Assembly: GCF_004193775.1 (NCBI RefSeq)
Contig: NC_041010.1
Span: 42,397,562 to 42,461,561 of the forward strand
DNA from: Glycine soja
Taxonomy: Eukaryota > Streptophyta > Magnoliopsida > Fabales > Fabaceae
DNA: 64,000 nt
Reading direction: 5' to 3'
Below the pieces are notes generated by a model. That model was not told the origin of the DNA. It saw nothing but the letters and a program-made list of their open reading frames with translations, and did no database searches. The translations under genes and the position numbers were made by a program. Of this stretch, positions 35,051-48,848 are shown in pieces; position 1 is the stretch's first letter, and the number at the start of each line of letters is the position of its first letter.

Positions 35051-38000
35051 TAAAGGTGCGGTAGTTTTGATATTCCAAAAATATGGCGAGTAAATAACAT
35101 TGTCCTTTTTTTTATTTTAGTTTTGCAATTGGGTCATTTGAACCCTAGCCTTTTGGAAATTTCCTCATGCACCTCCTATTTTTGCTTCCTGCACCCCATG
35201 TAATCTGAATGGACAAAATTTTCCCTACACTTAAAGCCCTAGCACCTCCTCTTCCTCCACCATGTCATAGTTCTAGAAATATATTTCTAGAATAGATATA
35301 CATTATTCTAAAAAGATATTTTCAGTACTACTATTTGTTTGTTTTATCTCGTCACAACTTTATTTCTTTTTTTTATATGAACATGAAATATCATGTTAGT
35401 AAGATATCTAAAGAGATGAATATATTAATTGATGGGAGAAAAATAAGAACCTGTGTTTCTTTGAGGAGTTTACCGAAGAGGGGGGGGGGTTCCAAGGGGT
35501 GTATTTAAGGAAAAATGGTATAACAGGTCATTAAAAACTAAAAAGAAGAGATGGGATGTACTTAGAAAATGATAGTGTAAATAACAAGTGCCATTTTGGA
35601 ATAACTGAAAAGAATTGGATATACTACACCGTGCTAGCCTCTAGCCCAGTCCTCAACATTAAGCAAATATACTCCAATTTGCACGACCCAACAAAGATGT
35701 GCACTGGCATGTCCACGATTGTAGAGTTATGTTATAAATATAGTCGGTCTATTCCATTATAATTGTAGTTGTAATTTATTTCACACAAATAAATAATAAT
35801 AAATATATAAAAGAAAAAAAATTATACAAATTTTTTTAGTCTATTATAAATAATTTTATTTTTTTTACTTATTTATATCTAAGTTTAAAGGAAATACACT
35901 CATTTGTTACTTATATATAAAGGACTAAAGGAAGTATTACATTAGTTAAAATAAACCTCTAAAATATTGGTAGCTCTTTTTGTACTACTATACCATTATA
36001 TTATAATAAAGGGTTAAAATTTGTGCACTATATCCTCTAAACTTTAGAGAAATTCAATATATTGTCAGGCTAAACATAAATAGCACAGCTCTTTGGTTGA
36101 AATATGACATTCGAATTCAGTGTCACATAATTTAAAAAATATTTATAAAATAGGACAGCATAAGCAAACAACATACCGGAAATATCTTGCATTAATTCAA
36201 CTCTTGCATGCATCTTTTAGTCGAAAGGAATAACTTTCAACTCTAAATCATATCAACCGAAATCCAGATAGTGACACGAGAAATCGAATGTTACTCCCCC
36301 AAGGAATCAGAAGCCGTACTAAAAATACTTGATAGACCATTTTCTATATAAAAAAGAAACCTTTTAATTTTTTTTTGACAGAAATGGAATTACCTCATTT
36401 CATTCATAATAGTAACTGAAATACATCCAGGAATAGTATGAAGTATGTATGGACTAACAAAATTAGTAGTGGAGAAACCTTTTAATTAGAGTTTAGAGTT
36501 TACACGGTATCAACAGAAATAAGTAGGAACATCAAATTTCTACATGTTCATAAAATTCACGTAACATACATCTGTGAAAAGGTACCAGACAGAAATCTGA
36601 AACTTGTATAAAATTACATGCCCACTGCTCTGGTATATTTTATTTGACTGATTCTTTACGAAGAAACGAAGAAGAATTCCAATTTTTTATTTATTCTAAC
36701 TAATAATAGTGCATTCTTTTTTATAAAAAAAAAAACTAATAATAGTGTGCAAGATGCCTAGCAAATGAAATTCAAAATCGCCATTACATTGATTTTTAGA
36801 CACATTCTATATAAAACAAATCAATAAGCATCTCCTGCAGAGGGTTGTTGACTCAGCAATAGATTATAATACCATTGCAATCGTGAGGTTTGACGTAGAC
36901 ACACATTGTAAATGTGTCAACCCGGAAATGTATGTATCGATTCCCTTCTCCCCCATCCCTCTGTTAATGTGTGCCTTTGAGAATTTTACAAAATGATATC
37001 ATAAAGGAGAAGATTAGTAATATCAAAAAATTATTAACCTACTGATAACTCTGATATTGTAAAATTTATCTGAGTTATAAAATTTTCATGATTTTGATAA
37101 ACTTGTCTCGGAAAAAAAAAGAGTGTATTGAAAAATAATCAATATTAAAAATAAAATTTGAGAAGTTATGTTGGTCATGGAAAGAATTCATTTTAATAGA
37201 CTTTGATGATTTTATTAGAGTGTGTGTGGAGTTTAAAAGCACTAGAAATAAGGCTGTTTTGAATTTCAAAATATTAGTAAAGAAATTACACAATTAGATA
37301 TGTGTATCTAGAAATACTGCTAGACATATTGTTATATAGTGTCGAAATAATAAAATTTGATCATAATATTAAAAATTTATAAATAAGACATTTGACGGTT
37401 TATCGATAGATTGAATCATTATTACTTAATTCCTCAAATATCAACAATGCCGCACATTGAAATTGACTATTGTTTAAAAGGTCATCATGTATATATTCAT
37501 TCCCATCTTTTTATAAATTCATGTCTCTTTACTTTAGTGCATCTTTCTAAATACTTTTTTTTTTTCAATCTCTATCTCTTCTCAAAACCTTTAATATTGC
37601 AATCTCTATCTCTAGTTACTATTAGAATTACTATCAAAATCTAATGATTATCGAAATTAATTTTGAAATCGAAAACACTATTATAAAGTCTACTTAGAAA
37701 TTATCTTATAAATCACTATATGGTATAATTATAATTATCTATGAATATCTTCATTGAAATTATTATCACCATATGCACCGGTGGATCCATAGATTCTTTT
37801 CAGTGAGAACAAAAAATAGTCTAATAATTTCTCAACCAAAAAATTATATAAATTTCATAAAAAATGGTAATAAAAAATTAAAAATAATAAAATTTAAAAG
37901 GATAAAATGGGTAAAATTAGTATCATTATATTCTCTCTTTTATCTTTTACAACTATTTACAATCATCTTATTACAAAAATCATCTTGTATAGACAAGATC

Positions 38001-38459
38001 TATTTTTTTATGGGACAAAAAAATATTTATTCAATATATTTAAGTAAAAAAATTTACTTGCCCCCACACCGAATGAGTGGATCCACCATGAATCATATGT
38101 ATTAAATATTAGATAATTATGTGATAAGTTAAAAATTATAAATTTATTTGTTTGATTAAAATCGAAAAAAAATTATGTTTCATCTTTAAATGTTTATTTT
38201 TTAATAAAATCATTTAATAAAAATTACTCTGATACATTATTTTTGAAAAATAAGTACAATTTTCACAATTAATACCTGCATATCAAAATCCAATTTTGTT
38301 TGCACAAACTTAACTTTTTCTATCATGAATCAAAATAAACATTATTAATCCTTAAAATTTAAAGCATATAATGGTTTTTAATCAAACTTAAAACATTCAG
38401 TTTCCTTCCAGGCGATCCTTATACAATAGTAAAATGAAATAATCACGAGAAAAGGGAGT
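35051..38459. other. Intergenic DNA, no recognisable gene
   Basis: Very AT-rich, with an eleven-base G run near 35480 and a perfect palindrome at 35271. Short open frames (for example 37773-38105) are rich in Lys, Ile and Asn, as expected from AT bias. No family is recognised. Confidence 0.5.
35271..35292. repeat. Perfect 22-bp palindrome with two TTCTAGAA motifs
   Basis: TTCTAGAA is separated by ATATAT from a second TTCTAGAA, reading the same on both strands. Each half is a consensus heat-shock-factor pairing (TTCnnGAA), but no gene is adjacent, so a regulatory role is not supported. Confidence 0.6.
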
Positions 38460-39740
38460 AAAAAAGAAGTCATTATTCTATCAAGATTGGCCCAAGTATT
38501 CGCACTTTTTACCACCCTAAATGCTCTGTAGTCTCTAGATACCATTTTTGGCTTGTTGAGTCGTAGGCCAATATATACTAGTCTACATCAATATCTCAAA
38601 TTAGGCAATTCCTGAACAAATCAAACAGCAGATATCAAGTCCCGATTCATCATGCAACTCTGGATTTTTCCCTATTAAATCATTTCCCCTCCAAAGAACT
38701 AGAGGGCCAATTTTTCTTGAATTATACACACCGTTATTTGGCATCACACACATCAGTTGCGGACAGTGCGAAGATAAGACAGACCAATTAGCATGGGATC
38801 TCACCCCATAATTACTGGCTTTAATTCCACTTGTATATTTTATTTCTATTTGGTTATAATTATTATTATCATTAAAAGACAAAAGTGCAAGTCCTGGGAC
38901 AGAGACACAGTGTAGTGATATTGCTTATATTAGTATATCAGGACATAGTCTCAAGAGCTGCCAGCCTATAAGGGTCTTCTCCAAATAATCTCCAAGCCTC
39001 CATTTTATTCAGACATGATATTTTAATTTCATAACGCCATAATGTCAAGAGATAGCTCAAATTAAAAGAACAATACGGCAACTAAGAGAGACAGAAACTT
39101 GAAGGACCAAGTTATAAACAATGTTGACTACAAAGTTCACTCATATGCCAAAATGACTAAACACACTAACATGAACAACTTATGCACACTTTTGTTCTTT
39201 CACAAATCTAGATGAGCAGAGAAAGGCAGCACCTTTTACCCAAGTAAGTTTATTACCATAAGCAAAAATAGAACTACTAAAAACAGTTATTTGAGATTCA
39301 TAATGTTATCAAAACTTTAAGCTGTTTCAAAACTATGTAAACGCAGAGGTGAATTATTTCACATCTATAAATTGTGTAAGCGCATCTATTAAAAAGACAA
39401 ATCCACTATTCTTATATGTAAATTTTTTTTAAGAAAAAACACTATGAGAGACAAGTTTTTTGGGCAAAAGAATCACATTTCCACATATGCACGGGAAAAA
39501 TCTACAATCTATAATTAAACTAAAAAAGTAATTTGTTGTTTCCACGGACGTTTTATTTTTAAAGATCGGACCAACAACATGCTTGCATGGATACTCAGGC
39601 TCGCTGCAGACCATTTGTATTCAGTGTAATACGTAATTAAAAAACAAAAAACACCATATACAAAAGGAAACAAACTTGTCTTATGGAAACTATGTATCTA
39701 GGCATTTTCCCATCAGATACATAACTAACAAGAAGGTCTT
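38460..39740. repeat. Segmental duplicate of 32300-33150 (longer copy)
   Basis: The longer member of the pair described at 32300. It includes about 450 extra bases (about 38745-39195). A minus-strand open frame of 93 codons at 38601-38882 spans one breakpoint and is not conserved in the other copy, which argues against it being a protein gene. Confidence 0.85.
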
Positions 39741-40211
39741 ACAAACAACCCCAACACATCACTGTTGCACACAACCACTCAAAAAATAACACCTCCAAAA
39801 TTAAAAACAATAAAGAAAAAATAAATGAAGGCACGTGAGATTCAGATGAATGTGAGCTTGGTGCTTCCCTAAACGCACTCTCCATAACTAACACACAAAT
39901 CCACAGATGTCAATAGTGCTAGATCATGCCACTATCATGGCATGGTGTCACTGTCACACAATTTGACGCTACAGAGAAGAATCTGCATTACAGCTTGGCA
40001 ATGCAGCGGTCACCACCACTATAGTGGTTTGTGTAGCAAGATGCAGGTGGTATGACAGGTAACAGCAACAAAAATCCAATTTCACCGCAGTAAATAACAT
40101 CATTTACAGCTGTTTAGGGGGCAGACACATAATTTCTCATCCCCTTTCATTAAAGCAAAAGGTTCAAACTGAAACCCTATGCTTTCAGTGACCTAATTTT
40201 GTGTTGTCTCC

Positions 40212-40425
40212 CTGGACAAACACCGTTCTTCTCTGATGATTTCCAGCATTTTCCTACCCACCTCTGCAACCTGCTCTGTTCGGTTCTCTCTAATCCTTTA
40301 TATCATCCTCTGGACAAACACTCACTTTTCTCCAACATGTATTCAGGCATCTTTCAGCATTTTCTAGCAAAGCCCCTGCTCGCTTCTGTTCTCTTTCTAG
40401 TCTCTGTGACCCTGCTCTGTTATCT
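40212..40425. repeat. Imperfect 98-bp tandem repeat
   Basis: CTGGACAAACAC at 40212 and 40310 starts two related units with TTTCAGCATTTTC-like and CTGCTCTGTT segments. It lies in the open plus-strand frame 40199-40438, which I regard as fortuitous. Confidence 0.6.
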
Positions 40426-41856
40426 CTATTGTTATTGACATAAGTATTAATCTTCAATTCCTGATTTTTAATCATTAATTATAAAAATCTTTAAGTGTGG
40501 GATTTATTTTCAGCATCTATAAATGTGGAGTATAAATTATGCCATGTGTATTTCACAACTTTAGAATAGTGGTCAACCTGCTATCTGTTATAGCATTATG
40601 CATCAATCATTGAAGAATTAATTAGTCTGAGATCCAATGATCAGAAAAAAATCATACATCGTAACATATAGATAACTTGGCATTCAAAGTAAATGAATTT
40701 ATAAAGTTAGCGGTCTGTTTAAGATAACCGTGAAAAAAGAAACAAACAATCAATGCACCATAACTGGCAAGAAACACAGAATAAATAAATCTCTAGACTT
40801 TCAATCACATTCTCAATTTCTCATAATCATAAATAGGCATCCTTGAGGCCACTGCCCCATCCAAGAAATAATATGAATTCTCAGTTACAAAAGTGGGTTT
40901 CTCAATTTGACAATATATTAGAATTTGAAGACCAGATTTTTATTAGATGAGTGTTAGAACCAGGTAGTGTAATAGATACTATCTGCATGAGATATATTCA
41001 TCTTAAGCTACAACAGGAAAATGTTACTTCAATTCACATGATTTAAAATGGATAGAAGTCAAAACATTTTGATATATGAAAGTCCCATTGCTTTATGCAT
41101 CAAACATTCAAATCAATCTCAAGGGAAATGGAAACAAATAAGATCAATTACTTTGGCATAGCTAGTATGCAATATGAAACCATCCTCAAGTCTTAACTTG
41201 GGTATCTATGTCTAGAAGCTAGTTAAACTGAGAGTCAAATACTCAAATCATGCCCCAAACAGGTCATTCATTATTGCTCAATATCCTACACAATTCATCT
41301 ACAATTGTTTCTTAAACTTAAGGCTTCCGTTCTAAAAGCAATTTCAAATAATATGAAATAGCTCGAACTAGAATACGCACAAGCACCGCAATGGAATGCA
41401 TCGAATTAAACACTTGCAACCGTAGCATGCAGTTTAATTCAACCAAGGCCCAAACACCATCAGAAAACCTCAAAATGTTTTTTTTTTCCAACCGACTCGC
41501 AATCTCAATTAGCTTAACCTATACCAATACAATAAATCCATGATTTTTTCAATTTGAATAAAAAAAAATTCAGCTTGATTATTAATCTAATCGATGAAAG
41601 GTAGCACGTCAAGTGAAAATCCAAACAAGGAAAAAGCAAATCAGAAACCGGTTTTTCCTAGATGTAGATTCTGTGCATCGGGATCTATAGCATAAACCAC
41701 GCTTTCCGCACAGAAACGATAAACTTAAATCTAGAAGCGTTTCGGATCTGATAAGCAGAGATTAAAATAAATAAATAAATAAAATTTACGGGTAGTGGAA
41801 TCTCGGAGATGAGATCTGAGCGGAAAACAAAGCAAAGGTTCACCGCGGCCTCCGAT

Positions 41857-41907
41857 TCAGTTGATGCAAGGCGGGATCCAATTCGGCGCCGGCGACCGCT
41901 CCTCCAT
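41857..41907 (-). CDS. 16-codon small ORF in the putative leader
   Basis: Minus-strand ATG at 41907 opens MEERSPAPNWIPPCIN and stops at 41857. It lies downstream of a CT-rich acceptor-like TTGGTGCAG. It could be a uORF, the coding part of a short-peptide transcript, or meaningless. Other ATGs precede it in the leader (near 42000-42010). Conservation in relatives would decide. Confidence 0.2.
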   Translation of the reverse strand: MEERSPAPNWIPPCIN

Positions 41908-42164
41908 TCCGCGCGAAAACCGGTTCCCGACCTGCACCAAGCGAATTAGAGACCGCACAGTGAGGGAGAAAGAATCAAAATCCCCAAACGCAATCGCATG
42001 GCATCACATCGAATCGAACTTCACCAAACCAAAACCACCAACCACCGCTCTCTCTCTCTCTTCAACCGCGAAGACGAAAGAGTGAGAGAGAAATCAGAAT
42101 CGCGAAGCTAACCCCAACCCACACCCTATGTGGTGAACGGGTGAGGATTGGGTTAGCGAGGGGT

Positions 42165-42204
42165 TATTTATAAAGAGCACAGACGAAGGAGATATGGACA
42201 CGTG
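42165..42204 (-). promoter_or_regulatory. TATA box and G-box of a minus-strand promoter
   Basis: On the minus strand TATAAATA (42172-42165) lies 27 bases downstream of CACGTG (42199-42204) within GCCACGTGTCC, a strong ABRE/G-box context. A start near 42135-42140 would fit, leading into a GA/CT-rich leader. The block is clearly more GC-rich than its surroundings. Confidence 0.55.
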
Positions 42205-42209
42205 GCATA

Positions 42210-45200
42210 ACACGCTCTCACTGATGCGATGCGATTAATACTGTGCAAGTGGTCTATTTTTTATTTTTATTTTTTCTGAAGAAGCGCGGCAGGGAGAGAC
42301 GTGAAAATTTTGGACATGGATTTTGGAAAGATTTACTCAAGTGATGCCGTTTTGTGTTGAAGTACGTGGCTGCACGTGCGCGTGTTTCTGCCACTGCAAA
42401 CGTGTTTTCTGACCCGACTTTCACACTTTTCACTGTTGTAACGTTCGGTTTAGCCGACGCCGTTTTGGGCCGCTTTGGGCTGCACTTTGTATACCGTTTG
42501 CTCGACAATAAATAAATATGGGGAAATAAATAACTATTTCATGGACTTTTTTTAAAGGAAAAAATTTAAAGGCTGTGTTTCTATATATAGTCAGTGAGAG
42601 TTAGGCAAGATTTGAGTGATGAATTGGTTGGGCTCTACTTTGCCAAAGTTGGCAAGCATATCAGAGAGAAAAATAAATGGGAGGTGAGTTAGATCGAAAG
42701 ATGGCTACATATATCATTGGTTATGGTGATCTGTGCTTGCAAGTTTTTGGTAAGTCAAAAGCGATGGATTGGTTACGAGATCTAATTTAAGAAAGTAAGT
42801 CACAATAATAGTGGATTGGGTCGAGTTGGAGGGAGATAATTAGGGAATATTTATATATTTAGCTTGAGAAGATTTTAACTTTACAAAATTAATTATGATT
42901 GAAATTGACATTGAGTCTAAGAGTTTGTATATTTGAAAAAATTTCTCTTAAAAAGATGTTTATTATTTTTTGTATATTCTTCTCTTTTTTTATAAAAATA
43001 AAAATACCACAAAAGTCCAAAAATAATAATTTCTCACAAATCAACAAGAAGACCATCTAACAAAGTAACACAGAATAAATTACTATAAGACAAAATTGCC
43101 AACCTATTAGTCATCTTATAACCATCCTAGAGAGACTGTATTAAATGAACTTTTCAACTTTGATTTTTTTAACTGATTAATAACCTTTAATGGTGTGAAT
43201 TGAGATCTTCTAAAGTGACCAAAACTAGAATAATTAAAATCATCTGTTGAGATGAAAATTATCGGTTGATATTTCAATTATATAAAATAATTATTGATTT
43301 TTTTAAATAGTCATATTACTTACTTTATTTACTAAGAAGTCTAAATTAATTGAGCAGTGTGTGGATTAAACCGTAAACCTTTAGTACTTTAGATGATTTA
43401 CTTTATCTTTTAAAGTGAGTTATTTAATTTAGAGGAGTTGAATCGTAAGGATGTGTAAGAGCACAACTAAAATAGGTCAAATGAATTACAAAACTTGAAT
43501 CATATTCAATCCAAAAAAATGGGGATCCTCATATCTCATGCACCACTATTTTAAGTCCATGCACCATTTAAGAGGTAAAATTGATAAAGCTAAAAAAATA
43601 TATACTTACTGAAATTAATTTAGGTTTAATTGATAAAGATTATGCTCGGTAAAACTAATAAAAAAGTAGTTGAAAACTAAAAAACTAATTTATTTAATTA
43701 TAATTGTTCGATAAAATTAATTGTTAAAACAATTAAAAAATATAAAATAATTTAAAAAATAATAAAATTATGATTTATTTAAAAATGATAAACAGAAAAT
43801 TTGATAAATATAATAAGGATAAAAAAAGAAAATATAAAAAAATTAAAAGTTATTGAGAAATTATTAAAAAAATTTATTTACAGAATAGTTAAGTAAGTCT
43901 TTCATCTAGTAAAAAAATTAAAAACTAATTAAAATATCTTTCCGAAAATGATTAATACAACCAAAGTTGAAAAATATATACTTAAATTAGTTGAGGTGGA
44001 AATCAATAACCTATATTTAAAATTAGTTCAAGTGGAACAAATGAGGCCAATACCTGCATTGTTCCTACTTCAGTATATTCCAAACTATTGTCTTGATTCC
44101 TTGATTCCTTGACCCTTAAACCCTAAAAATCTTTTATAAAATTAACCACCCTACCACCAGGAAATCCCAATGTCAAATCATATACAAATCCAATTTATGT
44201 TCCATCCACTGTGTGCAACGTCTTGACCGAACAATGTATCTCCACTATTGTCATGGCTTGTTAAATATCGCCTTAAGCTCATCATTCAAAAATTGAAGAA
44301 CAATAGCCAATACAAGATTATTGAAGTAATTCGGTTAAAGTCAAGGAACTTAGAGATCGACTAGAGATGCTTACGGCTTGATGTAAACTCGGGAAGATTC
44401 AAAACCCATTAACCCAGAGTTACTTGAATTATCCTCACCCTAAGAAAACTAAGAATTAGGTTTAGTGATTCACTTAGAACTGTTGAAAAGGTAAAATTTA
44501 CAAATTTCTTAAAAGTTAAATGTAAAATATGTTAAATTAATTTGTTGGTGGTAAAATTTATGAAAAACTAAAAAATTAGGGATAAAAAATGCCATTAAAC
44601 ATAATTACTTCTACCTACATTTTTTTTTGTAAGTTTATTATAAAAACAATTTTTTTAAATAAATGAATCTTGAAATCACGTTTCCTTTATCCTATTCAAA
44701 CATAAAATTTATTTCATATAATCAATTACAAAGTTATTGTATTTTTCTAGAAAAAAGTTATTGGAATGATATTTTTATAACTAATCCAACACACACGGTA
44801 TCCACATAATAAGTGACAAAATTAAATATTTTTCTAAGGTAAATGTAGCGTGCGTTAAAATTTATGCCAAAAGCAGTTTTTTTTTTTTAAGAAAAAAGCA
44901 GTGCAGTTTCAGAAAAAAAAAAATTGGGGACAATTTCATGAGGTAAAAGTCACTTTTATGCTATTGTAATATTTTCATTGCCTGATCGGTTGATTAACTT
45001 TTGACAATTTGGGCAGATAAAGATTTGAATCCATTTTGTGTGAAAGGCGTGCTGGGATATTCTTTAATCAACTATTAATTTATGTTTATAAATCCTTGTT
45101 AGTAGCAAAGGGAGAGAATAATTATGTCTTGCTTTTGCTTTCTATATCGTAGTTGAAGGGGATGTAAGAATTAAATCTGGTTCCCGAGGTAGTTCTTTTG

Positions 45201-47991
45201 TCGTCTCTCTTTTCTTTTCGTATTGCGATTGGAATTTGCAACCATTGTGATGGAATGGAGTCTTTCTTTCGTCTATCTAGATTTTTTATGTTGTGGCCTT
45301 CAAACGAATAGAAAAGTCTAAAGCTCAGCCCCCAGAGGTGAAGTTGGATAAATGAACCTAAGTCCATAGACTGTGTCGTATAATTAACTTGCTATTTGTA
45401 TGAGTTAAGATCAAGAAAAAAAAAACTAATGTAATCCTAGTTTAATTAAAAGTCTTAGATTCAAGTCTTTCGAGTCAGTTATGTAACTGAATCAAATACT
45501 AAAAAAAAAAGTTACCTAATGATGTTATTCAAATCAAACGTGATTATCTTTGGTCTAATAAAAAAAAAGATTAAATGATCTAAATCTAGATTTTTTAAGG
45601 ATTTACTTTTCTTAGTTCAAATAGTGGATTAAATGGGTTGGTTTGTGGGTTGATGCTTAATGGGTAAATTTACGAGATAAAATGTTTTTTAAATGGTATA
45701 ATTTGTTAATTTTTATTCATTTTTATATTTTAATTATCTAATTTAGATGGATTGTAATTGAAGACTCCACTACGAGACAATTTTTCAATCCAAATCGAAA
45801 GACACGCGATCCGATATTTAAATATGTATTTGAGCAAGAAAACCACTGACCAGTGCTACTCCAATCCAATGGATTTTCGTCACCCGACAAAACACTACAT
45901 TTGTTTTTCAATCTCTAACAAGACACAACCATCTTATAAAACATGGGGCTTGATAAAACATTTCAACTGAAAGATGAGTATAACTAAACATACGACTCTA
46001 ATGTGTTTAATTGTAATACAGTAAATTTTTTGTCCTTTTCTCTATGCCAAGTTTGAGTTGAGACACAAATGTTAAATTTAGTCAATATTATTTGATCTTG
46101 AGACACTATTGATTTCTGCCTTTGTTATTATTTTTTTTTATCAGTAAATATTAATTATTAGTTTGATAATAGGACGTATTCTATCCACCACACAATGTGT
46201 ATTACCAACAAACACGAGGGCATAAATGAAGCTTTCCCTTTGCATGTTCTAGCAAGTCAAGGAGTTAGATGTCTAGAGTTGGTGAATGGATTAACAACAG
46301 GGCATTGCCTTACCTACACCACATGGGGCAACACCATAGCAGAGTACTAGCCATTCATGACAGTGCAAGTTTATTCGTCTTGTTTAAAAAAAAATGGTTG
46401 AATGTCACTATCATAGTATCATGGGAGCACCACCTAATATATATGTTAACATGAAGAAGACTTGCATTAAAATAAGTGTACTGAACTCTGCATGAACCTA
46501 ACGTATTTAAGTTGGGTGCACTAATGCTCTGGTTGGACTTGGACATGAGAAGTAGGAAAGAAAGAAGCAAGGTATAAAGAAATGACAAAATAAAAAAAAT
46601 GAGTACAATTTAGATTTAGATTGAGAAAAATAGGACAAAGAAGAGAAAAAGAGTTGATATTTTCATTCTTAAAAAAATAAATGATATTCTGTTACAAAGA
46701 TATTTTAATCCTTATAACAAATAAAACAATTTTTCTCCCATCTTTTAAATTTGGAGTTTATATAGAAAAACAAATTGTCAACTTTTCTCCGAAAAGAGAT
46801 TAATATCTCCAATCGTTTAGTATTGGAGATGCTCTTAGTGACCATGCATAAATACATATCTATGTTCAATAGAGAAGAAAAGAAAAACCGTTGCCTACTT
46901 ATTTATTGTTGTTGAAATCGTGGTAAAACTTGTGTTGTGGGTGCTAAGTTCTGACTCCAAATAGCTACCACCAGACAGTGCTTTCCGATTCAAAGATAAT
47001 AAACCATACAGAAATAGAATATATGCCAAAAGTAGAGTAGGTTGCACAAAACTAGAAGACCTTCATGTTATTCTAACAGCATAAGGGTTATAGTATTTTA
47101 TTTGCAAAGTGCGGTACATACGTCAAAGTTATATGATCAATCAAATCCCTTCATCATCTCACCTTTCATGGATAAGTGTCCCAAAACAAAGCACATGCTT
47201 CAATTGGAATATATAGGCATAATGCTTGATTAAAAAAAAAAAAAATAACACCGACTTCATATTTGTGTGCTTTCTTTAGCCCCTACAAAAATAGATTGTT
47301 GACGTTGTAAGGACAAATCAATCCAAAAAAAAAACTTGGTCCCTCGTGGACCATCCACTTCTTAATTCAATATTAGAAAGATGGTGACAGGAGTGGCAAA
47401 GTGGGGTGGAATGATCTAGATAGACATATAATATTCTTACAACACTAGGCAAACCTTATGCCATATTTTCTCATCATGTTGCTTTATTTAGGCCTACCAT
47501 AAAGAGCCTTAAAGATGTGCAACTTCCACATTTCCTCATAATAATACAACAATCAAGGAAAAATGTATCCTTCATATGGGACCCCAACCTTAACCACATA
47601 CCAATTAGTCATATCCCAGCCTAACAGGTGTCAATGTGCCATTGCCTTTTGGAAATGTCTAAACTGACTAAACATTTTTATGTACAATGTTGCAAATTTT
47701 TGGATAAAGTACAAGGAAATCCTAACTCTTAGAGGTTGACGGTTTTGGTAAAGGTTAACTGTCGCATTACTTTCAGCACCTCATCCTAAAAGCCACAAGT
47801 TGAGGTATCACAAAATTAAATAGTGGTTGGATTTATATAAAGCTTCTCATTTTATGAAAGTGATATAACAGGAGAAATTGTGTTGTATATAATAATAGAG
47901 ATAAAAGAAAAGAAAGAATTGTAAAATTACATGATTGATATCAATGATATGATAAAAAGAGATAAAGGAAAAATTAATATTGTAAAAGAAA
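42210..47991. other. Long intergenic stretch, no recognisable gene
   Basis: Mostly AT-rich, low-complexity sequence. A less biased island at about 45120-45370 has an 81-codon minus frame that I cannot identify. A GC-richer part at 42260-42500 borders the promoter block. Around 46150-47600 the base composition is more gene-like but no exon of a known family is visible. No tRNA or rRNA seen. Confidence 0.45.
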
Positions 47992-48471
47992 GGCTAAATA
48001 CAATCATTGGTCTATCATCTTATTTTCTAGTTTCAGTTTAGTTTCTTATGATTAAAAATTTTCACTGTGATTTCTTAAAGCATATCTGTTAGACAAGTTG
48101 GTCTTTTCACCAGTTTACTACACTAACTTGATTAACTTGATGACTGTGACACGTGACAAACTATGACAAATATTGCATCAACAAAAATCAACATTGTTAG
48201 TGTATATAACTAACAGAAGGACCATTTTGGACTATTAGAGGATGCATTATTAGGTGTTTCTGTATTACCATGGTCCCTGCTAGTGTCATATTAATTCTAG
48301 ACCACTACCTATTATATAAACATAAGTTAAAACCATGAACAGATAGTAGTCTAGGAACACCTTAAGAATTTCTCTTAATAAAGACATTTTAAAGGCAAAG
48401 TGAAACTTTTTGAACTTAAAAAGACAAACTGAAACAAAAATAAGACGAGGGAACAAAAAGTGTATTTTAGG
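47992..48471. mobile_element. 480-bp MITE, Mutator-like
   Basis: Left end GGCTAAATACAATCATTGGT and the inverted right end CCTAAAATACACTTTTTGTT, with further matching blocks (TCTTATTTT, GTTTCAGTTT, TTTCACT), form about 90-bp TIRs. Flanks TAAAAGAAA and TAAAAAAAA may be a 9-bp target duplication. There is no coding capacity. It lies downstream of the gene at 48849. Confidence 0.6.
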
Positions 48472-48848
48472 ATAAAAAAAAACTATAGAAACAATATAAC
48501 TATCATAAAATCACTATTTCTTTCTTCTCTCCCAATGTAAATAAATCAAACATGCACGATCCTTAAATAATCCTGCAGAACATTGATCAAAGTTAACAAA
48601 AACAATAATAGCTCTTACTGAACTCTGAAAAATGGTAAAGAAAACAAAAACTGATTTCCTATCTCCTTTTCATGTTTGTGAGCTTGAAACAGAGAAAGCA
48701 GAATATCTCATCACAGACAACCAAATTACAGAGATTCCTCATCATATTTTACAAGCAGTAAGAAACGCACACCACAGTAAATAGGACTCAAAATTCAGAT
48801 TATACTGCACATAATAATATAACACAACAGAAAAGAAAAAAAGCAGTG

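Larger units (their letters stand above)
38460..42140 (-). ncRNA. Possible minus-strand transcript without a long ORF
   Basis: A promoter-like block at 42165-42204 (TATA box plus G-box) points leftward into a GC-richer leader (about 42135-41790) with CT/GA-rich tracts like a plant 5' UTR. Donor-like sites are seen there (for example CTACCC|GTAAAT near 41789). Downstream on the minus strand I find no ORF above 93 codons. I therefore suggest a long non-coding or sORF transcript. Alternatively it is the 5' exon of a protein gene I failed to connect. Exon structure beyond the leader cannot be fixed from sequence. Confidence 0.3.

Noticed and set aside
38601..38882. 93-codon minus-strand open frame
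   Set aside because: It crosses a breakpoint of the 32.3/38.5-kb duplication and the frame is not kept in the other copy.
40199..40438. 79-codon plus-strand open frame rich in Leu and Cys
   Set aside because: It spans an imperfect 98-bp tandem repeat and has no family likeness or splice context, so it is treated as fortuitous.
44118..44135. Telomere-like ACCCTTAAACCCTAAAAA
   Set aside because: Only about one and a half telomere units; too short to suggest an interstitial telomere.
45122..45367. Minus-strand frame in a less AT-biased island, considered as an organelle-derived insertion
   Set aside because: I could not match it to any plastid or mitochondrial gene or intron from memory, so no call is made.
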